Assembly (NCBI RefSeq): GCF_001182895.1 | Contig: NZ_LFQR01000030.1 | Span: 51,794-115,793 of the forward strand | Reading direction: 5' to 3' | Length of the DNA: 64,000 nucleotides | Source of the DNA: Frateuria defendens | Lineage (GTDB): Bacteria; Pseudomonadota; Gammaproteobacteria; Xanthomonadales; Rhodanobacteraceae | Shown: one piece after another, positions 32,352-45,404 of the stretch | How the letters are laid out: every line of letters starts with the position of its first letter | Numbering within the stretch: position 1 is the stretch's first letter | Position numbers and translations under genes: made by a program | The notes under the pieces: model-generated | What the model was told of the DNA's origin: nothing | Seen by the model: the letters and a program-made list of their open reading frames with translations, nothing else | Databases searched by the model: none

Positions 32352-32379
32352 CGTTGGCGTGCCGGTGGTCTCGTTTGTG

Positions 32380-32393
32380 TTTGGACGTCCAAA
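32380..32393. promoter_or_regulatory. Second copy of the 14-bp palindrome TTTGGACGTCCAAA
   Basis: Identical in all 14 bases to the palindrome at the mtnB start (5607-5620). It lies 29 bases after the ftsH terminator and 70 bases before the -35 of the tRNA operon. No protein gene begins here, so if it is an operator its target could be the tRNA operon or an unrecognised small RNA. Confidence 0.5.
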
Positions 32394-32437
32394 TGCAGGG
32401 GCGTGAGCGATGCGCTTCAGGCACGCGGCGATGTCAT

Positions 32438-32491
32438 CGCGAAAAAAAATTCACAAAAAGTGTTGACGCGCGTGCCCCATATCTGAATAAT
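32438..32491 (+). promoter_or_regulatory. Strong promoter with A-rich UP element for the five-tRNA operon
   Basis: -35 TTGACG (32463-32468), 17-base spacer, -10 AATAAT (32486-32491). The A/T-rich run just upstream of the -35 (32441-32462, with eight A in a row and AAAAA) looks like an UP element, as in stable-RNA promoters. About 65 bases separate it from the first tRNA. Confidence 0.75.
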
Positions 32492-32555
32492 TCCGCTTCT
32501 CGCTTCGGCGCCTTCCACTTCGGTGGTTCGGCGGCAAGGCAAGTCGGTTTACCAC

Positions 32556-32632
32556 GCGCCCGTAGCTCAGTTGGATAGAGTACCAGGCTACGAACTTGGT
32601 GGTCGGGAGTTCGAATCTCTCCGGGCGCGCCA
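32556..32632 (+). tRNA. tRNA-Arg(ACG)
   Basis: 77 bases including the encoded CCA. Acceptor arms GCGCCCG and CGGGCGC pair; the anticodon loop CTACGAA gives ACG (read as ICG). T arm GTTCGAATC is standard. First gene of the operon Arg-Pro-Arg-His-Lys. Confidence 0.97.
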
Positions 32633-32791
32633 TTTACTGACGAGATGCGGTGCTTGCATCGCGACTCATCCGCAAGCGGTTTTCCTCTTGCGGAGCCGGA
32701 CGGAAAGAAGTTCGGTGCGCTTCGACAAGGATTGACTGGACGAGGTGCCACCCGTAGCATTTCGAAGCTTCGGCAAGTAGGAATTGCTATA

Positions 32792-32868
32792 CGGGGTATA
32801 GCTCAGTCTGGTAGAGCGCCAGCTTTGGGAGCTGGATGTCGGGGGTTCGAATCCCTCTGCCCCGACCA
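32792..32868 (+). tRNA. tRNA-Pro(TGG)
   Basis: 77 bases with CCA. Acceptor CGGGGTA pairs with TGCCCCG, starting with the C-G pair typical of bacterial tRNA-Pro. Anticodon loop TTTGGGA gives TGG. Separated from the first tRNA by about 160 bases of spacer with no gene. Confidence 0.97.
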
Positions 32869-32890
32869 GCAGGCACTATGCTTGACTCAA

Positions 32891-32967
32891 GCGCCTGTAG
32901 CTCAACCGGATAGAGCATCGGCCTTCTAAGCCGACGGTTGCAGGTTCGATTCCTGTCGGGCGCGCCA
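32891..32967 (+). tRNA. tRNA-Arg(TCT)
   Basis: 77 bases with CCA. Acceptor GCGCCTG / CGGGCGC; anticodon stem TCGGC/GCCGA around loop CTTCTAA, anticodon TCT, for AGA and AGG codons. Confidence 0.96.
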
Positions 32968-32981
32968 AATACCGGTTTTAT

Positions 32982-33059
32982 GGTGGGCGTAGCTCAGCTG
33001 GTTAGAGTACCGGATTGTGATTCCGGATGTCGTGGGTTCGAGTCCCATCGTCCACCCCA
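32982..33059 (+). tRNA. tRNA-His(GTG)
   Basis: Acceptor GTGGGCG pairs with CGTCCAC, and the extra G at 32982 faces discriminator C73, the G-1 identity feature of tRNA-His. Anticodon stem CCGGA/TCCGG with loop TTGTGAT, anticodon GTG. CCA is encoded. Confidence 0.97.
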
Positions 33060-33075
33060 TATCGAAAAGTTAGTA

Positions 33076-33151
<76 letters not shown>

Positions 33152-33157
33152 CTTCAA

Positions 33158-33187
33158 GGGATCCGCAGCGCGGGTCCCTTTTTCTTT
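33158..33187 (+). terminator. Terminator of the five-tRNA operon
   Basis: GGGATCC (33158-33164) pairs with GGGTCCC (33172-33178, one G-U), followed by TTTTTCTTT. Confidence 0.85.
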
Positions 33188-33212
33188 GCTTTGCCGCGTC
33201 GCCGCGCCGCGC

Positions 33213-33242
33213 TTGTGCATGGCGCGGCGCCAACCGTAAAAT
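33213..33242 (+). promoter_or_regulatory. Probable promoter of tRNA-Leu
   Basis: TTGTGC (33213-33218), 18-base spacer, TAAAAT (33237-33242), about 100 bases before the tRNA. The spacer carries a short GGCGCGGCGCC dyad. Confidence 0.5.
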
Positions 33243-33346
33243 GGCTCGCTTGGGCGTAAGGGAATCATCCACTTAGACGGTGACCCCGGACGGACCTGCA
33301 GCGCCTGCGCGCGGCGGATCCGGAGCAGGGGGCTTGCGCCGGCGAT

Positions 33347-33431
33347 GCGAAAGTGGCGGAACTGGTAGACGCACCAGATTTAGGTTCTGGCGGGTAACTC
33401 CGTGAGGGTTCGAGTCCCTCCTTTCGCACCA
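33347..33431 (+). tRNA. tRNA-Leu(TAG)
   Basis: 85 bases with CCA. Class II tRNA with a long variable arm (CGGGTAACTCCGT). Acceptor GCGAAAG / CTTTCGC, anticodon stem CCAGA/TCTGG, loop TTTAGGT, anticodon TAG. It lies 65 bases before tig; tRNA-Leu before tig is a common gammaproteobacterial arrangement. Confidence 0.97.
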
Positions 33432-33496
33432 TGTACGGGTACATCCATGGCCGGCTCCGCGAGCGGGCCTGTTACGAGAATGATTCAGGAGATCTC

Positions 33497-34789
33497 ATGC
33501 AGTTTTCGGTTGAGAACGTCGGCAAGCTCGAGCGCAAGCTCACGGTGAAGTTCCCGGCGGAGCGGCTGGAGTCGCAGGTGAGCGCGCGGATCGCCGAGAT
33601 GGCGCGCACGGTCCGCCTGAAGGGCTTCCGTCCGGGCAAGGTGCCGACCACGGTGATCCAGCAGCGCTTTGGCGCGCAGGTGCGCGGCGAGGCGCTGTCC
33701 GACCTGATCGGCAACACCCTGCGCGAGGCGTTCGAGCAGGAGAAGCTGCGCCCGGTCGCCAACCCGGCGATCGACACCACCGGCCAGCCGGAGAACGGCG
33801 AGATCTCCTACACCGCCACCTTCGAGGTGATGCCGGAGCTGCCGGAGGTCGACGTCGCCGCGCTGGAAATCGAGCGTCCGGTGGCGGAGGTCACCGACGC
33901 CGACATCGAGAAGATGATCGAGACCCTGCGCCAGCAGCGCCGCAGCTTCGACCCGGTGGAGCGCGCCTCGGCCGAGGGCGATTTCGTGATGTTCGAGTAC
34001 GCCGCCCAGGTCGGCGACTACCGCTTCCCGGCCGAGGGCCTGGAGCGCGCTGGCAGCGTGCTCGGCTCGGGCACCCTGTTCAAGGCGCTGGACGAGGTCC
34101 TGAGTGGCCGCAAGGCGGGCGAGGAGTTCGAGGCCGAGATCGCCTTCCCGGAAGACTTCCGCAACGACCAGCTGGCCGGCAAGACCGCCCAGTGCCGCTT
34201 CACGATCGTGAAGGTGCAGGAGCCGAAGCTGCCGGAGATCGATGCCGACTTCGCCAAGCTGTTCGGCATCGCCGACGGCGACCTGGAGGCCTTCCGGAAG
34301 GAGGTTCGCGCCAACCTCGAGCGCGAGCTGAAGGCCGCCCTGCTGGCCCGCCTGAAGTCGGAAGTGGCCGAGAAGCTCGCCGAGGCCCATGCGGGCGTCG
34401 AGGTGCCGAACCTGATGGTGCAGTCCGAAGCCCAGAACCTCGCCGCCGGCAGCGTGCCGCGCGGCCAGCAGCCGCCGCCGCAGCTGATCGAGGCGGCGCA
34501 GCCCGTGGCCCGCAAGCGGGTGATCGCCGGCCTGCTGATGGGCGAGATCGCCCGCAAGCAGGAGCTCACGCTGGATCGCAAGCGCCTCGCCGAGCAGCTG
34601 GCGGCGATCGCCTCGACCTATGAGGAGCCGGAGAAGGTCATTGAACTTTACAACGGCGATCCCCAATTGATGTCCGGGCTGCAGAATCGCGTGATGGAAG
34701 ACCAGGTCGCGGAATGGGTGGCGGAACATGCCAAGACCACCGTGCACAACCTGGGCTTCGACGAGGTGATGCGCCCGGTCGGCGCCTGA
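33497..34789 (+). CDS. tig: Trigger factor
   Basis: Ribosome-bound chaperone and prolyl isomerase that meets nascent chains at the exit tunnel. 430 residues. The ribosome-binding signature lies in GFRPGKVP (about residues 43-50), the FKBP-like isomerase domain is about 155-240 ([24 protein letters not shown]), and the helical C-terminal arms follow. The start is [15 protein letters not shown] at 33497, behind CAGGAGA; the frame upstream runs into tRNA-Leu and is not coding. First of the tig-clpP-clpX-lon-hupB block, conserved in order with E. coli. Confidence 0.97.
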   Translation: MQFSVENVGKLERKLTVKFPAERLESQVSARIAEMARTVRLKGFRPGKVPTTVIQQRFGAQVRGEALSDLIGNTLREAFEQEKLRPVANPAIDTTGQPENGEISYTATFEVMPELPEVDVAALEIERPVAEVTDADIEKMIETLRQQRRSFDPVERASAEGDFVMFEYAAQVGDYRFPAEGLERAGSVLGSGTLFKALDEVLSGRKAGEEFEAEIAFPEDFRNDQLAGKTAQCRFTIVKVQEPKLPEIDADFAKLFGIADGDLEAFRKEVRANLERELKAALLARLKSEVAEKLAEAHAGVEVPNLMVQSEAQNLAAGSVPRGQQPPPQLIEAAQPVARKRVIAGLLMGEIARKQELTLDRKRLAEQLAAIASTYEEPEKVIELYNGDPQLMSGLQNRVMEDQVAEWVAEHAKTTVHNLGFDEVMRPVGA

Positions 34790-34823
34790 GCGGACATCCA
34801 TCCGCCACCGTACTGACCAGCCT

Positions 34824-34846
34824 GGCCCGACCGCTGCGGTCGGGCC
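34824..34846. other. Perfect hairpin between tig and clpP
   Basis: GGCCCGACCG, CTG, CGGTCGGGCC: ten pairs, no T tract behind it. It may stabilise or process the mRNA between tig and clpP, or act as a weak attenuator. Confidence 0.6.
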
Positions 34847-34880
34847 GCCCAATCAGGCCCATTCACCGGAGAGCCGCAAC

Positions 34881-35510
34881 ATGGCCATGGACCCGATCCA
34901 GAACCTCAACCTGGTGCCCATCGTCGTCGAGCAGACCGCCCGCGGCGAGCGCTCCTACGACATCTACTCGCGCCTGCTGAAGGAGCGGGTGATCTTTCTG
35001 GTCGGCGAAGTGAACGATCAGGTGGCCAATCTGCTGGTGGCGCAGATGCTGTTCCTCGAGTCCGAGAACCCGGACAAGGACATCCATCTGTACATCAACA
35101 GCCCGGGCGGCGCCGTCACGGCCGGCCTGGCGATCTACGACACCATGCAGTTCATCAAGCCGGACGTCAGTACCATGTGCGTCGGCCAGGCCTGCAGCGC
35201 GGCGTCGCTGCTGCTGATGGCGGGCGCCAAGGGCAAGCGCTACTCGCTGCCCAATTCGCGCGTGATGATCCACCAGCCCTCGGGCGGCGCCCGCGGCCAG
35301 GCCACCGACATCGAGATCCAGGCGCAGGAAATCCTGTACCTGCGCCGTCGCCTGAACGACATCTACGTGGAGCACACCGGGCAGCCGCTGGACCGGATCG
35401 AGCGGGACATGGAGCGCGACCGTTTCATGAGCGCCGAAACCGCCCGCGAGTACGGCCTGATCGACTCGGTGCTCGACCGTCGCCTGGGCGAGACGGTCAA
35501 ATCGGCCTGA
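34881..35510 (+). CDS. clpP: ATP-dependent Clp protease proteolytic subunit
   Basis: Self-compartmentalised serine peptidase that degrades substrates unfolded by ClpX or ClpA. 209 residues. The triad is Ser106 (GQACSAAS), His131 (MIHQPSGG) and Asp180 (ERDRFMS). The nucleophile context GQACSAAS differs from the common GQAASMGA, though the Ser is in place. The N-terminal part before [24 protein letters not shown] would be a short propeptide. GGAGAG precedes the ATG. clpX follows after 106 bases. Confidence 0.97.
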   Translation: MAMDPIQNLNLVPIVVEQTARGERSYDIYSRLLKERVIFLVGEVNDQVANLLVAQMLFLESENPDKDIHLYINSPGGAVTAGLAIYDTMQFIKPDVSTMCVGQACSAASLLLMAGAKGKRYSLPNSRVMIHQPSGGARGQATDIEIQAQEILYLRRRLNDIYVEHTGQPLDRIERDMERDRFMSAETAREYGLIDSVLDRRLGETVKSA

Positions 35511-35616
35511 TTCCGGCGCCGATCCAACCGGCCAGAATGAGGACTCCGCCTCTGGATGCAGGGGTGGAGCCCTGTGCTATTCTGGCTTCGCAACTGATTT
35601 ACAGCAGGGTTACAGC

Positions 35617-36912
<1,296 letters not shown>

Positions 36913-36936
36913 CCCCCGGCAAGCCTTATGCCGCAT

Positions 36937-36972
36937 GAACGGCCCCGGCCTTGCCGGGGCCGTTCGTTTTTG
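36937..36972 (+). terminator. Rho-independent terminator after clpX
   Basis: GAACGGCCCCGG (36937-36948), CCTTG, CCGGGGCCGTTC (36954-36965), then GTTTTT. Twelve perfect pairs; lon is therefore mainly transcribed from its own promoter. Confidence 0.92.
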
Positions 36973-37082
36973 CGCGTCCCGGCCGGCCTTGAGCGGCCGG
37001 GAAGCCGCCTCCACTTGACGTACCAGGGCCTCCGGCGCAGTGTCGGAGGCGAGCCCGATCCATCATTCGAGGAACCCCATCG

Positions 37083-39581
<2,499 letters not shown>

Positions 39582-39608
39582 CGAAGCGCTCTCGCGTCCT
39601 CGATCGAG

Positions 39609-39640
39609 GCCGCCCGGCGATGCGTCGGGCGGCTTTTGTT
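39609..39640 (+). terminator. Rho-independent terminator after lon
   Basis: GCCGCCCG (39609-39616), loop of nine, CGGGCGGC (39626-39633), then TTTTGTTTT. Confidence 0.9.
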
Positions 39641-39750
39641 TTGCATGCGCGCAAGCGCGTTTTTGCGACGCGCGTTTAAAGGCAATCGAGCGATTTTGCA
39701 AGGGGCGGCAGTCATTCGTGAATCGGCCGAAACCCTTGGTATTGCTTGTA

Positions 39751-39780
39751 TTGCGCTGTCTGACAGGGCGCTGGTATAAA
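39751..39780 (+). promoter_or_regulatory. Probable hupB promoter in the 347-base gap after lon
   Basis: TTGCGC (39751-39756), 18-base spacer, TATAAA (39775-39780), leaving a leader of about 140 bases before hupB. Apart from the lon terminator and this promoter I see nothing in 39582-39928; the leader may hold further control sites. Confidence 0.6.
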
Positions 39781-39928
39781 GGCCGCACCGCAGTCCCGGC
39801 GCAGCGTCCAGGCGCAGCGATGCGGGGTTGCGAGGCGGCGCCTTCCAGGAGCCAAGTTACAGTGGCGGCGTCGTCTCGTCCCAGACTGACTACGCGGGCC
39901 GCAAAAAACCGTATAAGGGAGTGTCTCA

Positions 39929-40201
39929 ATGAATAAAACCGATCTGATCAATGCCATCGCCGAGAAGGCTGAGCTCACCAAGGCCGACGCGGGCCGCGCG
40001 CTCGAGGCTTTCTTCGAGGTCGTGCAGAAGTCGCTGAAGAAGGGCGACGACGTCTCGGTGGTCGGCTTCGGTACCTTCACCGTGCGCAAGCGCGCGGCGC
40101 GTACCGGTCGCAACCCGCGCACCAACGAGACGATCAAGATCAAGGCTTCGAAGGTCCCGGCGTTCAAGGCTGGCAAGTCGCTCAAGGATGCCCTAAACTG
40201 A
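39929..40201 (+). CDS. hupB: DNA-binding protein HU
   Basis: 90-residue histone-like protein that bends and compacts DNA without strict sequence preference. Family pattern [50 protein letters not shown] (the beta arm with its conserved Pro) and [15 protein letters not shown]. The frame is typical of HU-beta and not IHF. A GGGAG site lies ahead of the ATG. It closes the tig-clpP-clpX-lon-hupB block. Confidence 0.98.
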   Translation: MNKTDLINAIAEKAELTKADAGRALEAFFEVVQKSLKKGDDVSVVGFGTFTVRKRAARTGRNPRTNETIKIKASKVPAFKAGKSLKDALN

Positions 40202-40221
40202 GCGGCTCACCGCTTGGTTTC

Positions 40222-40296
40222 GGGTGCTTAGCTCAGCGGTAGAGCGTCGCCCTTACAAGGCGAGGGTCGTAGGTTCGATCCCTACAGCACCCACCA
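40222..40296 (+). tRNA. tRNA-Val(TAC)
   Basis: 75 bases with CCA. Acceptor GGGTGCT / AGCACCC; anticodon stem TCGCC/GGCGA with loop CTTACAA, anticodon TAC. Confidence 0.97.
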
Positions 40297-40305
40297 GAAA
40301 AACGC

Positions 40306-40382
40306 GGAGCGGTAGTTCAGCCGGTTAGAATGCTGGCCTGTCACGCCGGAGGTCGCGGGTTCGAGTCCCGTCCGCTCCGCCA
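40306..40382 (+). tRNA. tRNA-Asp(GTC), copy 1
   Basis: 77 bases with CCA. Acceptor GGAGCGG / CCGCTCC; anticodon loop CTGTCAC, anticodon GTC. Nine bases after tRNA-Val, so co-transcribed. A second near-identical copy lies at 52608-52684; the two differ at one D-loop base that I can see. Confidence 0.97.
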
Positions 40383-40391
40383 TTAGTCAGC

Positions 40392-40420
40392 AAGGGCGCC
40401 CGCGTGGCGCCCTTGTCATT
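40392..40420 (+). terminator. Terminator of the tRNA-Val/tRNA-Asp unit
   Basis: AAGGGCGCC (40392-40400), CGCGT, GGCGCCCTT (40406-40414), followed by GTCATTT; the T tract is weak. Confidence 0.65.
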
Positions 40421-40467
40421 TATGCTTCGCGCATCCGTTGCGCCACAACAGATTTCGGGAAGGGTTC

Positions 40468-42372
40468 ATGCTGCAGGCATTGCGTAACAAGCTCCACGGA
40501 TGGCCGTCCATCGTCGTCCTCGGCATCTGCGTCTTTGCCGTCGCATTCTTCGGCATCGAGTCGTATTTCATGTCGCAGGCCGATACCTACGTGGCGAAGG
40601 TCGGCAAGCATGAGATCTCCCAGCAGCAGCTCCAGGAGCGGCTGAACCGCCTGCGCCAGGACGACAGCGCGCGGCTCGGCGACAGCTTCGACGCCAGCAT
40701 CTACGAGCAGCCGGCGATGAAGCAGCGCGTGCTCGACGCGATGATCGACCAGCAGCTGCTCACCAAGGCCAATGACGACCTCGGCATGAGGGTGCCGGAC
40801 CAGGCGGTGCGCGACATGATCGCCAACATCCCGGCGTTCCAGGTCAACGGCCAGTTCGATGCGGGCACGTACCGCTCGGCGCTCGCCAGCGCGGGGCAGA
40901 CGCCGGCTTCGTTCGAGAGCGACGTGCGCTCGTCGCTGGCCATCCAGATGCTGCCGAACGCGATCGCCGCCGGCACCGTGATCACCGAGGCGGACATGGA
41001 CCGCTTCCTCAACCTGCGCCTGCAGCGCCGCGACCTGCGCTACTTCACGCTGCCGCGTCCGGCGCTCACTGACAGCAAGGTCGCCGACGCGGACATCGAC
41101 GCCTACTACAAGGCGCACCAGGCCGACTTCATGAATCCCGAGCAGGTCACGGTGAACTACCTCGAGGTCGATGGCAGCGCGCTCAAGCCGCCCGCGCCGC
41201 CGACCGAGGACGAACTGCGCAAGCGCTACGCCGAGGAGAAGCAGCGCTTCGTGCAGCCCGAGCAGCGCCTGGTCTCGCATATCCTGATCAACGTACCCAA
41301 GAACGCCACGCCGGCACAGCAGAAGGCGGCGCTGGCCAAGGCCGAGCAGGTCGCCGGCGAGGCCAGGCCGGACAACTTCGCCAAGCTCGCCGCGCAGGAT
41401 TCGGACGACCTCGGCTCCAAGCGCCAGGGCGGCGACCTGGGCTGGCTGGAGAAGGGCGTCACCAACGCGGCCTTCGACGAGGCGCTGTTCGGCCTGCAGA
41501 AGGGCCAGGTCTCCAAGCCGGTGCTGTCGGACGAGGGCTACCACATCCTGTGGCTGCGCGACGTGCGCAGCGGCGACGTGAAGCCGTTCGAGGAAGTGCG
41601 CGGCCAACTGGGGCAGGAGCTGGCGAATACGGCCCGCGATCGCCAGTACAACGAGCTGGCCGGCAAGCTGGCCGACAAGACCTACCAGAACCCCTCGTCG
41701 CTGGAGCCCGCGGCGCAGGCCCTCGGCCTGACCATCAAGGACGCCGGCCCGTTCGCGCGCCAGGGTGGCAGCGGAATCGCCGCCAATCCCAAGGTGATCG
41801 CCGCGGCGTTCTCCGACGACGTGCTGGCCCAGGGCAACAACTCCGGCCTGTTGGAAATCGGCCCCGGCCACGCGGTGGTGATCCATATCGACCAGCACAC
41901 CCCGGCGGCGCCGCGCGCGCTGGCGCAGGTGCGCGATGCGATCCGCCAGCGCGTTCTCGACGAGCGCGTGGAAGCTGTGGCGAAGAAGCAGGCGGGCGAC
42001 CTGCTGCAGCGCCTGCGCAAGGGCGAGGACATGACGGCGGTCGCCGCCTCCGTCGGCGGCGGCGTGCAGAGCGTGCACGAGGCGCTGCGCGTGCAGGACG
42101 GCGTGCCGGAGCCAGTGCGCAATGCACTGTTCCTGCTGCCGCACCCGGAGCAGGGCAAGTCGCAGTTCGACAGCGTGGCGATGCTGGGCGGCTCCTATGC
42201 GCTGCTCGCCGTGGACAAGGTGCAGGACGCCGACCTGTCCAAGATCAGCAAGGAACAGCGCGATGCGCTGCGCCAGAGCATGCTCAAGGCCTACGGCGGC
42301 ATCGCCACCGAGGGCTACATCCAGGCGCTGCGCAAGCGCACCGAGATCACGGTGGCGCGCGATCGCATGTAA
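40468..42372 (+). CDS. ppiD: Periplasmic peptidyl-prolyl isomerase PpiD (SurA-N plus parvulin domain)
   Basis: 634-residue inner-membrane-anchored chaperone that meets proteins leaving the Sec channel. MLQALRNKLHGWPSIVVLGICVFAVAFFGI holds the single membrane helix (about 13-31). A SurA-N-like part with three helices follows (YVAKVGKHEISQQQLQERLNRLRQ), then a parvulin domain at about 255-365 (RLVSHILINVP ... GGDLGWLEKG ... LSDEGYHILWLRDV). ATG 40468 sits behind GGAAGGG; the in-frame codon at 40438 has no such site. hupB-ppiD order is as in E. coli. Confidence 0.95.
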   Translation: MLQALRNKLHGWPSIVVLGICVFAVAFFGIESYFMSQADTYVAKVGKHEISQQQLQERLNRLRQDDSARLGDSFDASIYEQPAMKQRVLDAMIDQQLLTKANDDLGMRVPDQAVRDMIANIPAFQVNGQFDAGTYRSALASAGQTPASFESDVRSSLAIQMLPNAIAAGTVITEADMDRFLNLRLQRRDLRYFTLPRPALTDSKVADADIDAYYKAHQADFMNPEQVTVNYLEVDGSALKPPAPPTEDELRKRYAEEKQRFVQPEQRLVSHILINVPKNATPAQQKAALAKAEQVAGEARPDNFAKLAAQDSDDLGSKRQGGDLGWLEKGVTNAAFDEALFGLQKGQVSKPVLSDEGYHILWLRDVRSGDVKPFEEVRGQLGQELANTARDRQYNELAGKLADKTYQNPSSLEPAAQALGLTIKDAGPFARQGGSGIAANPKVIAAAFSDDVLAQGNNSGLLEIGPGHAVVIHIDQHTPAAPRALAQVRDAIRQRVLDERVEAVAKKQAGDLLQRLRKGEDMTAVAASVGGGVQSVHEALRVQDGVPEPVRNALFLLPHPEQGKSQFDSVAMLGGSYALLAVDKVQDADLSKISKEQRDALRQSMLKAYGGIATEGYIQALRKRTEITVARDRM

Positions 42373-42403
42373 GCGCGTTGGTTGCGTAGAGAACGATGAA
42401 GGA

Positions 42404-42430
42404 AGGGCGGCCGCCAGGCCGCCCTTTTTC
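42404..42430 (+). terminator. Rho-independent terminator after ppiD
   Basis: AGGGCGGCC (42404-42412), GCCA, GGCCGCCCT (42417-42425), then TTTT. The ftsH terminator has the same stem. Confidence 0.9.
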
Positions 42431-42446
42431 GTCGTGCCGCAACGAC

Positions 42447-43229
42447 TCAGAGGCCGCTCATGCCGAGGATGTGGTAGCCGGCATCCACATAGGTGATGCC
42501 GCCGGTGATGCCGGAAGCGAGGTCCGAGCAGAGGAAGGCGCCGACGTTGCCGACTTCATCGATGCCGACGCTGCGGCGCAGCGGCGCGTTCGCTTCCACG
42601 TGGTCGAGCATCCTGCGGAAGTCGGCGATGCCGGCTGCGGCCAGGGTCTTGATCGGGCCGGCCGAGATCGCGTTGACGCGGGTGCCTTCCGGGCCGAGGT
42701 TGAGGGCGAGGTAGCGCACGTTCGCCTCCAGGCTGGCCTTGGCCGGCCCCATCACGTTGTAGTGGGCGAGCGCACGCTCGGCGCCGAGATAGGTGAGCGT
42801 GAGGATGGCGCCGCCGCGCCCTGCCATCATCGGCCGCGCGGCCTTGGCCAGCGCCGCGAGGCTGTAGCTGGAGACGTCGTGCGCGATGGCGAAGCTCTCG
42901 CGGGTGAGATGGTCCAGGTACTGGCCTTGCAGCGCCTCGCGCGGCGCGAAGCCGACCGAGTGCACGAGGATGTCGAAGCCGTCCCAGTGCGTGCCCAGCT
43001 CCCGGAACAGGTGCTCGATCTGCACGTCGTCGGCCACGTCGCAGGGGAGCGCGATGCTGGAGCCGAATTCGTTGGCGGCCTCGTCGACGCGATCCTTCAG
43101 CCGCTCGTTCTGGTAGGTGAAGGCGAGCTGCGCGCCTTCGCGGTGCATCGCGCTGGCGATGCCCCAGGCGATCGAGCGCTGGCTGGCGATGCCGACGATC
43201 AAGGCGCGCTTGCCGTGCAGGAATCCCAT
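42447..43229 (-). CDS. fabI: Enoyl-[acyl-carrier-protein] reductase FabI (NADH)
   Basis: 260-residue short-chain dehydrogenase-type reductase for the last elongation step of fatty-acid synthesis. N-terminal [25 protein letters not shown] binds NADH; the active site is Tyr147, Tyr157 and Lys164 ([18 protein letters not shown]). SVGFAP around 91-96 is the loop where triclosan resistance changes occur in E. coli; here Gly93 is retained, as in sensitive forms. It shares its job with FabV at the start of the window. A GC hairpin (43305-43329) separates it from mltD upstream. Confidence 0.97.
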   Translation of the reverse strand: MGFLHGKRALIVGIASQRSIAWGIASAMHREGAQLAFTYQNERLKDRVDEAANEFGSSIALPCDVADDVQIEHLFRELGTHWDGFDILVHSVGFAPREALQGQYLDHLTRESFAIAHDVSSYSLAALAKAARPMMAGRGGAILTLTYLGAERALAHYNVMGPAKASLEANVRYLALNLGPEGTRVNAISAGPIKTLAAAGIADFRRMLDHVEANAPLRRSVGIDEVGNVGAFLCSDLASGITGGITYVDAGYHILGMSGL

Positions 43230-43338
43230 GGCTTCCCTCCCAGCGTCCGGCGCCCGAACGAGGGGCGCACAGCGGGAGTCTAGCAGGGCGCCGTCGGCGC
43301 GAATCGCAGCGCGCAGGCTGCGCGCTGCGCGGCGGTCC

Positions 43339-44601
43339 TCAGTTGGCGTTCGCCACGCGCAGCATCTGGCCGGGCAGGATGCGCGTGTTCTTGAGGTGGT
43401 TCCAGCGCTGCAGCTCGGTCACGCCGATGGCGTAGTAGTGCGCGATCTGCCACAGGCTCTCGCCGTGGCGGACGACGTGCGTGCGCAGCCGGTGGTGCGG
43501 ACGCTTGGCGGAGGCGATGGCCGGCGTGTTTTCCTCGGTCTGCTGTCTGGGCGGCTGCGCCTCGCTGTCGAGTACGGGCAGGCGCGGGGGATTGTCGAGG
43601 CTGACGAGCTGCGTGCCGGCATTGCCGTCGATCTGCTGGCGCATGGCCCGGCTGAACTGCTCGAGGTGACGCTTGGGCAGCAGCACCCGCTCGTCGCGGC
43701 GCAGGCTGGCGGTGATGCGGTGGTGGCCCGGGTTGAGCTCGTGCAGCGCATCGGGCGCGATGCCCGCCTGCCGCGCGATCTGCGCGAGCGAAGCCGGGTT
43801 GTCGAGCGGCATGGCCGTGAGTTCACGTTCGTTCGAGAGCCTGGGCAGGTTGACGCCGAAGCGCTCCGGCTCGCGGATCACGCAGGAGAGCGCGAGCAGT
43901 TTGGTCAAGTGCTCGCGCGTGTGGCGCTGCACCGGCAGGCGGGGAACCACCGGCTGCCGGGGCGGCTGGCCGTGCTTGGCGATCAGCCGGCGCAGGGCGA
44001 ACTCGCCGGAGTTGTAGGCATAGTCGGCGAGCCGCCAGTCGCCGAACTGGTCGTTGTAGCGGCTCAGCATCTTCATCACCGCGTCAGTGGCGTCGGCCGT
44101 GTCGAGCCGGCCGTCGTACTCGCGGTCGACCTTAAGGCCCATGGCCTTGGCCGTGCGCGGGACGATCTGCCACATGCCGGCGGCATGGCTGTGGCGGCTG
44201 GAGACCGGCCGGAAGTCGCTCTCCACCCAGGGCAGCAGGCTGAACTCGCCGGGCACGCCGTGGGCGGCGGCGGCGCGCTGCACGTAGTCCAGCTGCGGCA
44301 GCACGCGATCCATCTGCTGTTCGAACTGCTGCGGGTCGCGGGTGTAGCGATGGGCCCAGGCCAGCACCGCCGGATCCGCCTCGCAGCCCTGCATGGCGAA
44401 GCTGCCCCGCATGCGGCCCCACAGGTCGTCGCCGACCTCGGGGCTGCTGACCGAGACGATCGGCGGCGGCGCGTCGATGGGTTGGGCGGGCGGTTCGACC
44501 TTGGGCTTCTGCGGCGCCGGCACCGGCGCGGTCGCGCAGGCGACCAGCAGGACCGAGAGGGCGGAAGGCACGGGGCGCAGCAGGCGGGCGGTCTTCTTCA
44601 T
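43339..44601 (-). CDS. mltD: Membrane-bound lytic murein transglycosylase D
   Basis: 420 residues. Lipoprotein signal with Cys22 (VLLVAC). The SLT-type transglycosylase domain has catalytic Glu127 in [11 protein letters not shown] and the following [22 protein letters not shown] block; two LysM-like parts follow, one degenerate near 260-310 and a clear one at the C-terminus ([27 protein letters not shown]). It cleaves peptidoglycan glycan strands to 1,6-anhydro products. Its start overlaps the gloB stop (ATGA). Confidence 0.95.
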   Translation of the reverse strand: MKKTARLLRPVPSALSVLLVACATAPVPAPQKPKVEPPAQPIDAPPPIVSVSSPEVGDDLWGRMRGSFAMQGCEADPAVLAWAHRYTRDPQQFEQQMDRVLPQLDYVQRAAAAHGVPGEFSLLPWVESDFRPVSSRHSHAAGMWQIVPRTAKAMGLKVDREYDGRLDTADATDAVMKMLSRYNDQFGDWRLADYAYNSGEFALRRLIAKHGQPPRQPVVPRLPVQRHTREHLTKLLALSCVIREPERFGVNLPRLSNERELTAMPLDNPASLAQIARQAGIAPDALHELNPGHHRITASLRRDERVLLPKRHLEQFSRAMRQQIDGNAGTQLVSLDNPPRLPVLDSEAQPPRQQTEENTPAIASAKRPHHRLRTHVVRHGESLWQIAHYYAIGVTELQRWNHLKNTRILPGQMLRVANAN

Positions 44602-45404
44602 GATCGGAATTGATCCTTGGCGGCGCGGACGGCGGCGAAGCGGGCGACCCGGTCATCGGCGCCCTGGCGGCGCGCCCATGCGGTCACGGCTTCGCTGTCC
44701 GTGCGGAGGAAAGGATTGCAGTCCAGCTCGCTGGACAGCGGTACCGGCAGGCTCGGTGCGTTCCTGGCACGCAGTTCGGCCACGCGCTGCAGGCGCTCCT
44801 GCAGCGCGCGGTTGTCCGGTTCGACGGTGAGGGCGAAGCGCCCGTTGGCGGCGGTGTATTCGTGGCCGCAGCAGACCAGCGTATCGCCGGGCAGGGCGGC
44901 CAGGCGGTCGAGCGAGGCGAGCATCTGCGCCGGCGTGCCTTCGAACAGCCGTCCGCAGCCGAGGCTGAACAAGGTGTCGCCGCTGAGCAGCACGCCCTCG
45001 CCGACGTAGGCGATGTGGCTCAGCGTGTGGCCGGGCACCGCGAGCACCTCGAACTGCGCCCTCGGCGCGTCCAGGCGGACGCGCTCGCCGTCGACGACGG
45101 GGTGCGTGGCGATGGCGATGCGCTCGTCGTGCGGCGCGTAGACCGGCACGCCGTGGCGAGCGCGCAGGGCCGCGGCGCCGCCGATGTGGTCGGCGTGATG
45201 ATGGGTGAGCAGGATCGCCCGCAGGGCGAGTCCGCGGGCGGCCAGTGCGCGTTCGACCGGCTCGGCCTCGCCGGGGTCGACCACGATGGCGTGGCCCCCA
45301 TCGTCGTGCAGCAGCCAGATGTAATTGTCGGCTAGCGCCGGTACCGGTACGACGTGCAAGGAGCGCTCCGCAGCGTTTTCGTATCGACTGACGCAGGCAT
45401 CCAT
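44598..45404 (-). CDS. gloB: Hydroxyacylglutathione hydrolase (glyoxalase II)
   Basis: 268-residue metallo-beta-lactamase-fold enzyme that hydrolyses S-lactoylglutathione in methylglyoxal removal. The binuclear metal motif THHHADHIGG has His68, His70, Asp72 and His73; VPGHTLSHIAY, SGDTLFSLGCGRLFEG and CCGHEYTAANGRFA supply the remaining ligands and substrate residues. It starts a two-gene operon with mltD and faces the methyltransferase gene, the same divergent layout as in E. coli. Confidence 0.96.
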   Translation of the reverse strand: MDACVSRYENAAERSLHVVPVPALADNYIWLLHDDGGHAIVVDPGEAEPVERALAARGLALRAILLTHHHADHIGGAAALRARHGVPVYAPHDERIAIATHPVVDGERVRLDAPRAQFEVLAVPGHTLSHIAYVGEGVLLSGDTLFSLGCGRLFEGTPAQMLASLDRLAALPGDTLVCCGHEYTAANGRFALTVEPDNRALQERLQRVAELRARNAPSLPVPLSSELDCNPFLRTDSEAVTAWARRQGADDRVARFAAVRAAKDQFRS

